From NCBI GenBank assembly GCA_965267775.1, contig OZ254140.1, positions 1,116,001-1,180,000 of the forward strand: a DNA stretch of 64,000 nucleotides, written 5' to 3'. Source of the DNA: Planktophila sp965267775 (lineage in GTDB: Bacteria; Actinomycetota; Actinomycetes; Nanopelagicales; Nanopelagicaceae). Below the pieces are notes generated by a model. The model was not told where the DNA came from and ran no database searches. It saw only the letters and a program-made list of their open reading frames with translations. The translations under genes and the position numbers were made by a program. Positions 8,105 to 16,800 of the stretch are shown here, piece by piece. The first letter of the stretch is position 1, and each line of letters opens with the position of its first letter.

Positions 8105-9278
8105 CTGGCGTAAACCACGGTGAAGGTAACTTCACTCGACTTCTAAAGGTATCCCCACGCAACATCTGCGAGACCCCATCGGTCGTCGTTCCCTTTACCC
8201 AGGTAACTGCGCCGGCACTGTTTCGCGAAACAATCTCAATCGATGCGATGTTGGGAAGACCAAATGCAGCAGCGACCAATTGCTGAGTCGTTGATGCCTT
8301 CCATGATGCAAAGCGCGGATTAAGTTTTACATCAACGCTGGCGGTATCAGAGACAGATTGTGTGTAATTGGTAAATCCTCCCCACGCATCTGCAGTTGTC
8401 TGCGTTGCGCCCCCTGAGGATGAGAAGAAGTAAGCCTGAATTGGCTTTCCACCGCTAAGAATTGCTAAGCCAGTGGATGAATCCACGACGGTGCGAAGGA
8501 CCGCTGCCCGCCACAGCTGGCCAATCTTCGCCTCAGATTCCTTTGCGAAACCTACAAAGTTTTGATCTGCAATATGCGCATAGAGATGGCAATCGCATGA
8601 AGCTTTGATGGAATCCATCTTGGAGAGTGCGTAACTGCGCGATGCAATTGTCTGAGCCTCCAAGATTGCAGAAGGCCAATTGGATGCAATCTCGCTAATT
8701 CCAAGGAGATATTCATCGTGGAGCGCTAACGAAGTGGTGACCTCAAGTGCGCCTTGTACTACTTTGATCTGAATATATCCATATCTAAATCTCTCAGTTG
8801 TTCCGGATTCAGAGACAGTTACAACTGGAACTGCTCCCCCGCTCCACCGAAGAGTAAGGAGGTTTGAATTAAATCCTTGAATTGTCTTGAGATCAGGCGC
8901 GAGAGTAAGTGTGAGCTTCTTCTTATTGGCGATTGTCGCAACCTGGTTATCGCCTGAAAATAGTTGAAGTGAAGTGCCAAGAGATGTAGTTGAGAAAGTT
9001 ACCGTCTTAAGTGCATGGCCGATGTTGACTCGAATTGTTGCGGTATCTATTACGGGAAGTACTTCAACGTTCTTGTAGTAGTACTTCAAGATCGCTGTTG
9101 CGCTTTCACCGGCTGTTGCACGCGCCTTCGCGCCAATCTGGCTCATTCCAACGCCATGGCCATATCCAGCGCCGGTAAAGTTAAAGGTTGCAGGAACTTC
9201 AACGCCTACTGCAGGTGAAATAAAAGTCAACGCAAGAGCTGCGCTGATAAGCGGAACGAATTTCTTAAACGTCCTCAT
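8097..9278 (-). CDS. Secreted SpoIID/LytB-domain protein
   Basis: 393 residues from the ATG at 9278, which overlaps the end of the ABC ATPase gene by 14 bases. The N-terminus (MRTFKKFVPLISAALALTF) is a signal peptide. GAGYGHGVGMSQIGAKA and the later DEYLLGISEIASNW, ILEAQTIASRSYAL and YFFSSSGGATQ are hallmarks of the SpoIID/LytB domain, which in SpoIID is a lytic transglycosylase acting on denuded glycan. A wall-remodelling role is likely but the exact activity is unproven. It closes a minus-strand operon with Wzm/Wzt-type exporter genes. Confidence 0.88.
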   Translation of the reverse strand: MRTFKKFVPLISAALALTFISPAVGVEVPATFNFTGAGYGHGVGMSQIGAKARATAGESATAILKYYYKNVEVLPVIDTATIRVNIGHALKTVTFSTTSLGTSLQLFSGDNQVATIANKKKLTLTLAPDLKTIQGFNSNLLTLRWSGGAVPVVTVSESGTTERFRYGYIQIKVVQGALEVTTSLALHDEYLLGISEIASNWPSAILEAQTIASRSYALSKMDSIKASCDCHLYAHIADQNFVGFAKESEAKIGQLWRAAVLRTVVDSSTGLAILSGGKPIQAYFFSSSGGATQTTADAWGGFTNYTQSVSDTASVDVKLNPRFASWKASTTQQLVAAAFGLPNIASIEIVSRNSAGAVTWVKGTTTDGVSQMLRGDTFRSRVKLPSPWFTPVS

Positions 9279-10071
9279 CAGAGGATGCGCTCTTTCCGAC
9301 ATTCATAAACTTCTGATATTCAGCGATCACATCAGCGGGCTTACCGCGCGCCATTAAGGTGCCCTTATTGAGCCAGATAACTTCATTGCAGAGATCTTCA
9401 ATTGTTGCGAGTGCATGGCTGACGAGAATCAGTGCGCGATCTGCAGTGCGAAGCTCTTTCATTCGATTGAGCGACTTCTCTTTAAACTTTGCATCTCCTG
9501 TGCTGAGGGCTTCATCAACAATCAAAATATCTGGCTCGACGATCGCAGCTACGGAGAATGCAAGACGTGCATACATGCCCGATGAATAGGTGCGCATTGG
9601 CGCATCGATAGCCTCGCCGAGTTCGGAGAAGGCTGCAATCGCTTCAAATTTCTCATCAATTTCAGCGCGAGACATACCTGCCGCAAGACCGCCGAGATAG
9701 ACGTTTTCGCGTCCTGTCATTGATGGATTGAATCCGACACCGAGTGCGAGAAGGGTTGAGACACTTCCATACACTTCGATGCGCCCCTTTGTTGGTGGAA
9801 CGATTCCTGAAATGACGCGCATGAGCGATGATTTGCCGGCACCGTTGGAACCAATGATTCCAAGAACTGTTCCGTAGTGGACATCGAGAGTGACTCCATT
9901 GAGCGCTTGAACAGTGCGAGTGTGCTTCTTGCCGCGCCCAAGTGATTTCAAGCGTGCTTTGAGGGTCGGCTTCTTATCGATAGAAGTTGTATATGTCAGT
10001 CCAAGGTCTTGAACCGATACGGCGATAGCGCCTCGTGTGTGGTCGTGGTTAAAGTCGGACAGCGAAATCAC
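9265..10071 (-). CDS. Polysaccharide-export ABC transporter ATPase (Wzt/TagH-like)
   Basis: 268 residues from a GTG at 10071 that overlaps the permease gene by 23 bases; the frame stays open upstream, but that sequence lies within the permease gene. Walker A GSNGAGKSSLM, signature YSSGMYARLAFS and Walker B ILIVDEAL are intact, and the Q/D-loops are of the ABC-2 O-antigen/teichoic acid class. There is no C-terminal carbohydrate-binding extension, so glycan selection probably lies elsewhere. With the permease it should move a lipid-linked glycan across the membrane. Confidence 0.88.
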   Translation of the reverse strand: MISLSDFNHDHTRGAIAVSVQDLGLTYTTSIDKKPTLKARLKSLGRGKKHTRTVQALNGVTLDVHYGTVLGIIGSNGAGKSSLMRVISGIVPPTKGRIEVYGSVSTLLALGVGFNPSMTGRENVYLGGLAAGMSRAEIDEKFEAIAAFSELGEAIDAPMRTYSSGMYARLAFSVAAIVEPDILIVDEALSTGDAKFKEKSLNRMKELRTADRALILVSHALATIEDLCNEVIWLNKGTLMARGKPADVIAEYQKFMNVGKSASSDEDV

Positions 10072-10876
10072 GCTCCCTCGATAGGAAGAAGTATGTGCCG
10101 ATAATAAAGAGTGAGAAGGCGAAGATCGCTGCGTGGAGCATTCCATGCAAAGTTGGCGCTTGCGCATGAACCATCACACGTGACCATGAATCGAGAAGAT
10201 AGAAGATTGGATTAACAATTTCATATCTCTTGATATCTGATGAGATTTTTGAAGCTTCGTAGAGAATCGGCGATAAGTAGAGAAGTGAGCGCGTTAAGTA
10301 AGGCAGCATGCTTGAGATATCTCGGAAGTAGACGTTGATACAGGAGATCAAGATTGCCATTCCGAGCGCCATAACAACTGCGATAAAGAGAACTGGAAGA
10401 GCCCAGAGCATCTGCCATGAGAAAGGCAATCCGAGAATTACATGGATTGCTAACGCTACGACGAGTGTGGGCAAGAATCTAAAGATTGCCACGACCACTG
10501 CCGAGACTGGCAACATGATGCGCGGAAATGAAGTGTTAAGAATCAAGCGCTGGCCTGAGGTAATCGCCTTAACGCCTCCGGTCAGACTATTTGCAATTAA
10601 ATAGAAGAGAAAGAGCGTTGCGGTGAGATGCCCGAAGCGAGTTGAATCGCTCGTTCCACCGATGACATAGATCAGGAGGAAGTAAACGCCTGACAGGAGG
10701 AGTGGATTGAGAACCAACCAGAGCTGGCCAAAGAGAGAACCGAAGTTCTGCTCGCGCAGCTCAGAGCGCGCAAATTCTGAGATGAAAGCTCGGCGATGCC
10801 AGAGCGAGCGCAGATAGGGGCGCATTGGAGGTAGGCCAGCCTTAAATGGCTCGTATACAACTTGCGGCTGACTCAT
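10049..10876 (-). CDS. Polysaccharide-export ABC-2 permease (Wzm/TagG-like)
   Basis: 275 residues with a cytoplasmic N-terminus (SLWHRRAFISEFARSELREQ, the amphipathic region of ABC-2 permeases) and about six membrane helices. It pairs with the overlapping ATPase gene. TAATCT (10889-10884, minus) is followed by exactly seven bases and the ATG, so the operon permease-ATPase-SpoIID protein probably starts as a leaderless message here. The neighbouring glycosyltransferase, LCP protein and UDP-glucose dehydrogenase suggest export of a wall-attached, glucuronate-containing polymer (inference). Confidence 0.9.
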   Translation of the reverse strand: MSQPQVVYEPFKAGLPPMRPYLRSLWHRRAFISEFARSELREQNFGSLFGQLWLVLNPLLLSGVYFLLIYVIGGTSDSTRFGHLTATLFLFYLIANSLTGGVKAITSGQRLILNTSFPRIMLPVSAVVVAIFRFLPTLVVALAIHVILGLPFSWQMLWALPVLFIAVVMALGMAILISCINVYFRDISSMLPYLTRSLLYLSPILYEASKISSDIKRYEIVNPIFYLLDSWSRVMVHAQAPTLHGMLHAAIFAFSLFIIGTYFFLSRERDFAVRL

Positions 10877-10883
10877 ACGGGGA

Positions 10884-10889
10884 AGATTA
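10884..10889 (-). promoter_or_regulatory. -10 element, leaderless start of exporter operon
   Basis: TAATCT on minus, followed by TCCCCGT and then the ATG at 10876. The seven-base spacing puts the expected transcription start on the start codon. Confidence 0.55.
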
Positions 10890-10903
10890 CCTCAGTATGA
10901 GGC

Positions 10904-11908
10904 TTAATCAGATGAAGGGACGATGCTCTTCGGCGAGGTAATAAAGCCTGCTCCCCATGCAAAGTGCATCGTTGGGATCACAGCTAATAAGTAGATGTAT
11001 TGCGCGAGAGATTGAGCGATAACGATTGAAGCCCCCGCTACGAAGAGAAGATAAACAGCGGCAGGAATAAAGAAGATTGGATGAAGTATTGCTCCAATGA
11101 GAAGCGAGGCGAGGAAACCAGCGAGTGCGACAGGTGGGGCTAGATAGCGATAGTTGATAGTGCCCTTATGTCGACGCGATACAACGCGTCGCCAGCGTCC
11201 ATATTCAAAGTACTGCTTGGCAAGGGCTGCCACTGATGATCGTGGTCGATATGTGACTTCAAGTCGTGGATCAAAGTAAATCGTTCCGCCATTGGCTCGC
11301 AATCTAAAGTTGAGCTCCCAATCTTGCGCGCGAGTAAATCTCTCATCGAAACCACCGATTGCAAGGAGCGCCTCTTTGATGAAAACACCGAGATAAACAG
11401 TGTCGACCTCACCTGCCTCTCCCCCTGTATGAAAACGAGAAGCACCAACGCCAAGTGCGCTTCGCATCGCACCAGCAACTGCTCTCTCAAATGGACTCTG
11501 ACCCACGGCAGCCATAAGTCCGCCGACATTGACAGCACCTGTTGTTCTTAATAATTCGACTGCAATTGAGATGTAGTTCTGAGGAATCTGCGCATGTCCA
11601 TCTACTCGAACAATCACTGCACCACTTGCTGCGCTGAGTGCGAGATTAAGTCCTGCAGCAGTTCGACCTGATGGATTGTCGACAACAATGACTCGAGCAT
11701 CTTCACGGTGAAGTTGATCTGCAATCTCGTGGGTGCGATCTTTAGAAGGTCCAACTGCTAAAACAATCTCGAATGATCCTTGGTAATCCTGAGAAAGGAT
11801 TGAGAGAACAGCATCGCGGAGATAGAGCTCTTCATTGAGAATTGGAAGGATCACAGAGACTGCGGGCAGCGGTGAGCCACTTAACTGGTGATTGTTCTGT
11901 GTCGCCAT
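10904..11908 (-). CDS. Family 2 glycosyltransferase, membrane-attached
   Basis: 334 residues. A GT-A domain begins SVILPILNEELYLRDAVLSI; the metal-binding acidic motif is VRVDGHAQIP, and the acceptor-side motif is RAQDWELNFRLRANG. Two or three membrane helices occupy the C-terminal quarter (about 245-320). The fold resembles succinoglycan-type GT2 enzymes that extend lipid-linked saccharides at the inner membrane face. The sugar is unknown. It diverges from the LCP gene (36 bases between starts) and precedes the exporter genes; a polysaccharide biosynthesis role is inferred from that. Confidence 0.88.
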   Translation of the reverse strand: MATQNNHQLSGSPLPAVSVILPILNEELYLRDAVLSILSQDYQGSFEIVLAVGPSKDRTHEIADQLHREDARVIVVDNPSGRTAAGLNLALSAASGAVIVRVDGHAQIPQNYISIAVELLRTTGAVNVGGLMAAVGQSPFERAVAGAMRSALGVGASRFHTGGEAGEVDTVYLGVFIKEALLAIGGFDERFTRAQDWELNFRLRANGGTIYFDPRLEVTYRPRSSVAALAKQYFEYGRWRRVVSRRHKGTINYRYLAPPVALAGFLASLLIGAILHPIFFIPAAVYLLFVAGASIVIAQSLAQYIYLLAVIPTMHFAWGAGFITSPKSIVPSSD

Positions 11909-11932
11909 AACCCCACAACGCTATCGTTCAAG

Positions 11933-11938
11933 TACCCT
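11933..11938 (+). promoter_or_regulatory. -10 element, leaderless LCP gene
   Basis: TACCCT followed by six bases and the GTG at 11945. The spacing supports the GTG as the true start and a leaderless transcript. Confidence 0.5.
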
Positions 11939-11944
11939 GCTCAT

Positions 11945-13060
11945 GTGAAATCAACTCGCGCGATTCGAATTATTACATCACTCTCATTGGGTGTTGTAGC
12001 CCTCTCTGCCATCACATGGCTTGGGCTTGGCCAGATTAGCGGCCAGATTTCGCGCATCGATGTCTTTGCTGGATTAAATGATCGCCCCGAAAAGGTGAAC
12101 TCGGCCCTGAACTACCTCGTTGTGGGTTCTGACAATCGCGAAGGTCTTACTAAAGAGCAGTTGAAGAAGTTGCGTGTAGGTGGAGTCAAAGTTGCAGCAG
12201 GTGGTCGCTCAGACACAATGTTGCTCGTTCACATCAGCAAGAATCGCGATGCGGCATATATCGTCTCTCTTCCGCGTGACACTCTCGTAACTATTCCTGC
12301 ACACACAAGTCAAGATGGAAAGTCACAGATTCCAGCGCGACCAGGAAAGCTCAACGCTGCATTTGCATTCGGTGGTGCACCACTTCTTATCCAAACAATT
12401 GAAGGCATGACGCAACTCAAAGTCGATCATTACGTTGAAGTCAGCTTTGCGGGTTTTGTTGGAGTAGTCGATGCCCTCGGGGGAATTCAAGTCTGTTCAA
12501 AGGTTGCTATTAACGATCCTAAGAGCCACCTTGTAATGGATGCTGGTAGCCACGTTCTCGATGGAGTTGAATCGCTGAAGTATGTCCGCACACGTGACTT
12601 TGATGGTCGTGGAGATATTGGACGTATGGAACGTCAACAGCAATTCGTCTCTGCAATTATTCGCAAGGCAACATCATCTGGAACGCTTCTTAATCCAATT
12701 AAGTTGGCGAACTTCTACAAGGCGACAATCTCAACGGTGAAGATGGATGAGGGTGTCAATAAGAATGACCTCCTTACCCTTGCAAAGCAGATGCGTAATC
12801 TCTCATCTGGAAATGTGCGCACGATGACTGTTCCGCTCTCGGATCCCAATGGTCGCTACCCAGGCCTCGGCTCTGTTGTGATCTGGGACGATGTCTTGGC
12901 CCCAGAGCTCTGGAACCGTATTAAGAATGACACCGCCCTCGTAGATACAGTGGTCTCAAAAAAGTCATCTGCATCACCAAAGGCATCGCCTTCGAGCACA
13001 ACAATCGATAAATTTAAGACACAAACAGCAGCGGTTAATCCCTGCGCTGCAAATAAATAA
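11945..13060 (+). CDS. LytR-CpsA-Psr (LCP) wall polymer ligase
   Basis: 371 residues from a GTG at 11945. One N-terminal membrane helix (about 9-28) is followed by the extracytoplasmic LCP domain: NYLVVGSDNREG, a GGRSDTMLLVHI strand, SLPRDTLV (lipid-phosphate-binding arginine), KLNAAFAFGG and YVRTRDFDGRGDIGRMERQQ. LCP proteins transfer lipid-linked polymers onto peptidoglycan. The tail is Ser/Pro/Thr-rich. Its neighbours (exporter, glycosyltransferase, Ugd) fit a pathway that makes, exports and attaches a polysaccharide. The next gene starts 24 bases downstream with its own -10-like element. Confidence 0.93.
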   Translation: MKSTRAIRIITSLSLGVVALSAITWLGLGQISGQISRIDVFAGLNDRPEKVNSALNYLVVGSDNREGLTKEQLKKLRVGGVKVAAGGRSDTMLLVHISKNRDAAYIVSLPRDTLVTIPAHTSQDGKSQIPARPGKLNAAFAFGGAPLLIQTIEGMTQLKVDHYVEVSFAGFVGVVDALGGIQVCSKVAINDPKSHLVMDAGSHVLDGVESLKYVRTRDFDGRGDIGRMERQQQFVSAIIRKATSSGTLLNPIKLANFYKATISTVKMDEGVNKNDLLTLAKQMRNLSSGNVRTMTVPLSDPNGRYPGLGSVVIWDDVLAPELWNRIKNDTALVDTVVSKKSSASPKASPSSTTIDKFKTQTAAVNPCAANK

Positions 13061-13071
13061 AGCACCTGCAA

Positions 13072-13077
13072 TAGACT
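13072..13077 (+). promoter_or_regulatory. -10 element, leaderless ugd
   Basis: TAGACT followed by seven bases (CGCGGGC) and the ATG at 13085. No Shine-Dalgarno is visible in the gap, which fits a leaderless start independent of the LCP gene. Confidence 0.55.
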
Positions 13078-13084
13078 CGCGGGC

Positions 13085-14395
13085 ATGAAGTTAAAGCTCT
13101 CAGTCATCGGTTGCGGCTATCTAGGCGCAACGCACGCTGCATGTATGTCATCCCTCGGATTCGATGTTGTAGGAATCGACACCGATCCACAGAAGGTTGA
13201 GCTCCTCCAAAAAGGCGAGCTCCCTTTCTACGAACCAGGTCTCGACACCCTGCTCGCAGAAGAGATGAAGACAGGTCGCCTCTCATTCACCACTGATTTC
13301 TCAGCTATTGCAGATGCAGATGTTCACTTCATCTGCGTTGGAACACCACAGAGCAAAGATGGACTTGCTGCAGACCTGACATATGTGAAGGGTTCAGTCG
13401 CAGCGATTGCTCCGCACCTTAAAGATGGCGCGCTCGTTGTTGGTAAGTCGACCGTTCCAGTAGGAACAGCTCAAGCCCTTCGCGAATACCTTGCAGAGCA
13501 TGCACCACAGGCAGACCTTGCGTGGAACCCAGAGTTCCTCCGTGAAGGCTTTGCAGTTGAAGATACTTTGACGCCCAACCGCCTAGTGGTTGGTGTTGCA
13601 AATGATCGCGCAGAGGAAATTCTCAAAGAGGTCTATGAGCCAGTGATTGCTCTTGGAACTCCATGGATCCGCGCAGACCTTCCCACAGCAGAGCTCGTTA
13701 AAGTTGCAGCGAACTCATTCCTTGCAACGAAGATTTCATTTATCAATGCGATGGCTGAAGTCTGTGAAGCAGCTGGTGGCGATGTGACTGTGCTTGCAAA
13801 GGCAATCGGTTACGACCCACGAATCGGAAATCGCTTCTTGCAAGCAGGTATCGGCTTCGGTGGTGGATGTCTTCCAAAGGATATTCGTGCATTTATGGCG
13901 CGCGCTCAAGAACTTGGCGCAGATCAGGCACTCGAGTTCCTTCGCGAAATCGATAACATCAACCTTCGTGCTCGTCAGCGCGTGATTGATGTTGTTCGCG
14001 CAGATCTCTCTGAAGATTTAACCCAGTACAAGATTGCAGTATTAGGTGCGACATTTAAGCCTGATAGCGATGATGTGCGTGACTCCCCAGCGCTCGATAT
14101 TGCCGCTCAGCTATCTGCAGCAGGTGCACAGGTTGTTGTCCATGATCCAAAGGGCATCGAACCTGCACGTAAGCGCTTTCCAAACCTCGACTATGCCGAG
14201 AAGGTAGTAGACGCAGTAAAGGGCGCAGATGCAATCTTGCACTTGACTGAGTGGAAGGAATATCGCGAGCTTGATCCATCAGTAATCGGACAACTTGTGA
14301 AGTCAAAGTTCCTTATCGATGGTCGCAATATGTTGGATCGCAATCTTTGGCGTAACGCTGGATGGCGTGTTCATGCACTTGGCCGTACTGATTAA
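13085..14395 (+). CDS. ugd: UDP-glucose 6-dehydrogenase
   Basis: 436 residues. It oxidises UDP-glucose to UDP-glucuronate with two NAD+. The Rossmann motif is GCGYLGATHAACMSSLG, with an acidic VVGIDTD end of beta-2. The catalytic cysteine lies in GFGGGCLPKD and the C-terminal domain has LGATFKPDSDDVRDSP. The product would feed uronic acid into the neighbouring polysaccharide genes. Its stop codon abuts the stop of the convergent purE with no base between. Confidence 0.94.
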   Translation: MKLKLSVIGCGYLGATHAACMSSLGFDVVGIDTDPQKVELLQKGELPFYEPGLDTLLAEEMKTGRLSFTTDFSAIADADVHFICVGTPQSKDGLAADLTYVKGSVAAIAPHLKDGALVVGKSTVPVGTAQALREYLAEHAPQADLAWNPEFLREGFAVEDTLTPNRLVVGVANDRAEEILKEVYEPVIALGTPWIRADLPTAELVKVAANSFLATKISFINAMAEVCEAAGGDVTVLAKAIGYDPRIGNRFLQAGIGFGGGCLPKDIRAFMARAQELGADQALEFLREIDNINLRARQRVIDVVRADLSEDLTQYKIAVLGATFKPDSDDVRDSPALDIAAQLSAAGAQVVVHDPKGIEPARKRFPNLDYAEKVVDAVKGADAILHLTEWKEYRELDPSVIGQLVKSKFLIDGRNMLDRNLWRNAGWRVHALGRTD

Positions 14396-14905
14396 TTAAA
14401 AACCAGTCTTGGTACTGCGACGGGCGCTCAATTGGGCGCCCTTTGCCTTTGCCTCTTCAGAGAGATTCGCGAGTTGATCTTCAATCTTCTTTGCAACTGA
14501 TGCATCTGAAGAACCGATGATGCGCGCTGCAAGAATTCCTGCATTCTTTGCATTATCAATACCTACAGTTGCCACAGGAATTCCGCCTGGCATCTGAACG
14601 ATTGAGAGAAGCGAATCCATGCCTTCAAGGTTCTTGAGTGAAACTGGAACACCGATGACTGGAAGCGTTGTGAGGGATGCAACCATTCCTGGAAGATGAG
14701 CTGCTCCACCTGCGCCGGCGATAATTACCTTGTAACCCTTTGCTGCAGCGGACTTAGCAAACTCCACCATCTCTTCTGGCATGCGGTGTGCTGAGACAAC
14801 ATCTGCTGTATATGAGATGCCAAATGATTCAAGTGCCTTTGCGGCATCTTCCATTACCGGCCAATCAGAATCTGATCCCATGATGATTGCAACATCGTTA
14901 CTCAT
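14396..14905 (-). CDS. purE: N5-CAIR mutase, PurE catalytic subunit
   Basis: 169 residues from the ATG at 14905, which overlaps the purK stop by eight bases. The N-terminus IIMGSDSDWPVMEDAA and the motif SAHRMPEEM are signatures of class I PurE, which moves the carboxylate of N5-CAIR to form CAIR in de novo purine synthesis. PurK, encoded just upstream, makes its substrate. There is no PurK fusion. Confidence 0.95.
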   Translation of the reverse strand: MSNDVAIIMGSDSDWPVMEDAAKALESFGISYTADVVSAHRMPEEMVEFAKSAAAKGYKVIIAGAGGAAHLPGMVASLTTLPVIGVPVSLKNLEGMDSLLSIVQMPGGIPVATVGIDNAKNAGILAARIIGSSDASVAKKIEDQLANLSEEAKAKGAQLSARRSTKTGF

Positions 14906-16034
14906 CAATCACTCCGCTCATATAGTCGCGTGCATGCTGGACTTCTTGGGTTAAGTGTAGAAGGTCATCGCCACATGCTGTGACGTGGCCAATCTTGCGA
15001 CCTGGGCGGACTTCCTTCTTGTATTGATGGAAGTGCAAGCTCGGCGTGCGCGCCATCAGGTGAAGATATGGTCGATACATATCTGTCTTCTCGCCTCCCA
15101 AGATATTTCCCATGACGGCATAAGGATGTTTCATTGCAGGGCTACCGAGTGGCAGATCGAGAATCGCGCGCAGATGTTGTTCGAATTGCGAGGTGACTGA
15201 ACCTTCGATCGACCAGTGGCCGGAATTATGTGGGCGCATTGCAAGTTCATTGATATAGATCTGCTCGCCCTTAGTAAACATCTCAACGGCCATGACTCCA
15301 ACGACTCCAACGAGCTGAGCAATCTCAAGTGCGATCTGCTGTGCCTTCTCTGCAACCTGAGATGAAATTTTCTGTGCGGGAGTAATTGTTATGGTGCAGA
15401 TGCCATCTTCTTGAACTGTCTCTACTGGTGCCCATGAAGTTGCTTGTCCATGGGGTGAGCGAGCAACCATCACCGCAATCTCGGTATCAAAATCAATGAG
15501 CTCTTCGATAAGGAGCGGTGAGGTGTGGTTGAGAATCTCTTGCAGCTCTTGAGCTGAGCCAGCCTTCCAGACTCCGCGGCCGTCATAACCGCCACTGATC
15601 GCTTTAGCAATGACGGGATATGTGCTCACTGACTCGATTGCCGTTACAACTTGTGATTTCGGGGCTGAAAAATCTTTGAGCTTTTCGCGCATTGCAGCTT
15701 TATCTTGCGAATAGATAAAGGCAGATGAAGGTGGGTAAACCTTTACGCCTTCAGCTTCAAGACCCTTGATGACAGAGAGCGGAATTAACTCATGCTCGAA
15801 GGTAACTACATCGACGGTCTTTGCAAATGCGAGTACTTCATTGAGGTTTCTATAGTCACCAATAACGTGGTGAGTTATTTGAGCGCCAGAATCTTGGGAA
15901 TCTGCGGCAAAGAGCAGGAGATCGATTCCGAGCGCAGTTGCAGGCGCAACCATCATTCGAGCAAGCTGACCTGCGCCGATGACTCCGACTCTAGGAAAGC
16001 GATTGTTCACGGAGCTATCGTAGATGAACGACAT
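14898..16034 (-). CDS. purK: N5-carboxyaminoimidazole ribonucleotide synthase
   Basis: 378 residues of ATP-grasp fold: N-terminal GVIGAGQLARMM, the central ISGGYDGRGVWK loop and EMFTKGEQIYINELAMRPHNSGH with metal-binding E and N. It carboxylates AIR with ATP and bicarbonate. The ATG at 16034 overlaps the birA stop by 20 bases; a GTG at 16010, four bases after that stop, would also preserve the whole domain. It is in one operon with birA and purE. Confidence 0.93.
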   Translation of the reverse strand: MSFIYDSSVNNRFPRVGVIGAGQLARMMVAPATALGIDLLLFAADSQDSGAQITHHVIGDYRNLNEVLAFAKTVDVVTFEHELIPLSVIKGLEAEGVKVYPPSSAFIYSQDKAAMREKLKDFSAPKSQVVTAIESVSTYPVIAKAISGGYDGRGVWKAGSAQELQEILNHTSPLLIEELIDFDTEIAVMVARSPHGQATSWAPVETVQEDGICTITITPAQKISSQVAEKAQQIALEIAQLVGVVGVMAVEMFTKGEQIYINELAMRPHNSGHWSIEGSVTSQFEQHLRAILDLPLGSPAMKHPYAVMGNILGGEKTDMYRPYLHLMARTPSLHFHQYKKEVRPGRKIGHVTACGDDLLHLTQEVQHARDYMSGVIDE

Positions 16035-16782
16035 CCCCCACGGTTATTTCGCTGCCATTTTCAAGCATGAGTCCTCCAGCATTTGAGATATCAATTGCTC
16101 GGCTCTTTACGATTTCTCCCCCAGGAAGGGTGACTTCAACATCTCTTTCTAGAGTCACTGATGCAGAGCGGTATTGAGCGAGGAAACTCTGATCGTTCTC
16201 CCACATCTCGAGGTTGATCTCAAAGTGATTGATAATTGCAGCAAGGATGGCGTTGCGATCAAGGATTGCAAAATCCTCAATCGCAAGTGAGGTTGCGTTC
16301 TCAACGGGCAATTCGCCAACAGACATTCCGACGTTGATACCAATTCCGATAACAACTCCCTTGGCAGTTGCCTGCGCAATCATTCCTGCAAATTTCTTTT
16401 CGCCAATAAGTAAATCATTCGGCCATTTCACGCCGACTTGAATTTGTGGATCAAGAGTGTGAAGCGCTTCATGAACGCTTACACCTGCAAGCAAGGTAAG
16501 AAATGACCACTCTTCTTTTTCAACTTTAGGTTCAATATAGATTGAGAATGTCAGAGCGGAGTGAGCTGCCGCTTCAAATGAGCGATCTAATCTTCCGCGA
16601 CCATTGGATTGAAATTCACTTGCGAGAATTGTCTTAGGTATTGCACTTGCGCTGCTTGCAAGTTCGAATAAATCATCTTGAGTTGAGCCGGTGACTTCAA
16701 CCACGCTTACTCGCCAGTACCGCGAGATTTCTTGCGATATGCGCTTCTTATCTAGTGGCGCTCTTGGCGCATCAGTACTCAC
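16015..16782 (-). CDS. birA: Biotin--[acetyl-CoA-carboxylase] ligase
   Basis: 255 residues from the GTG at 16782. The biotin-binding region reads TGSTQDD and SNGRGRLDRSF, followed by GVKWPNDLLIGEKKFAGMI. There is no N-terminal DNA-binding domain, so this is a ligase only. It biotinylates the carrier domain of the divergently encoded AccA, which explains the linkage with accD/accA. The start was chosen because TAAGGT ends seven bases upstream; an in-frame ATG at 16809 would overlap the divergent accD start. Confidence 0.9.
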   Translation of the reverse strand: MSTDAPRAPLDKKRISQEISRYWRVSVVEVTGSTQDDLFELASSASAIPKTILASEFQSNGRGRLDRSFEAAAHSALTFSIYIEPKVEKEEWSFLTLLAGVSVHEALHTLDPQIQVGVKWPNDLLIGEKKFAGMIAQATAKGVVIGIGINVGMSVGELPVENATSLAIEDFAILDRNAILAAIINHFEINLEMWENDQSFLAQYRSASVTLERDVEVTLPGGEIVKSRAIDISNAGGLMLENGSEITVGDVVHLR

Positions 16783-16788
16783 GACTAG

Positions 16789-16795
16789 TACCTTA
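16789..16795. promoter_or_regulatory. Overlapping divergent leaderless -10 elements, birA/accD
   Basis: On plus, TACCTT (16789-16794) is followed by six bases and the accD ATG at 16801. On minus, TAAGGT (16795-16790) is followed by seven bases and the birA GTG at 16782. The two hexamers share five base pairs and the start codons are only 18 bases apart, so the polymerase could occupy only one at a time. Confidence 0.55.
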
Positions 16796-16800
16796 AGCGC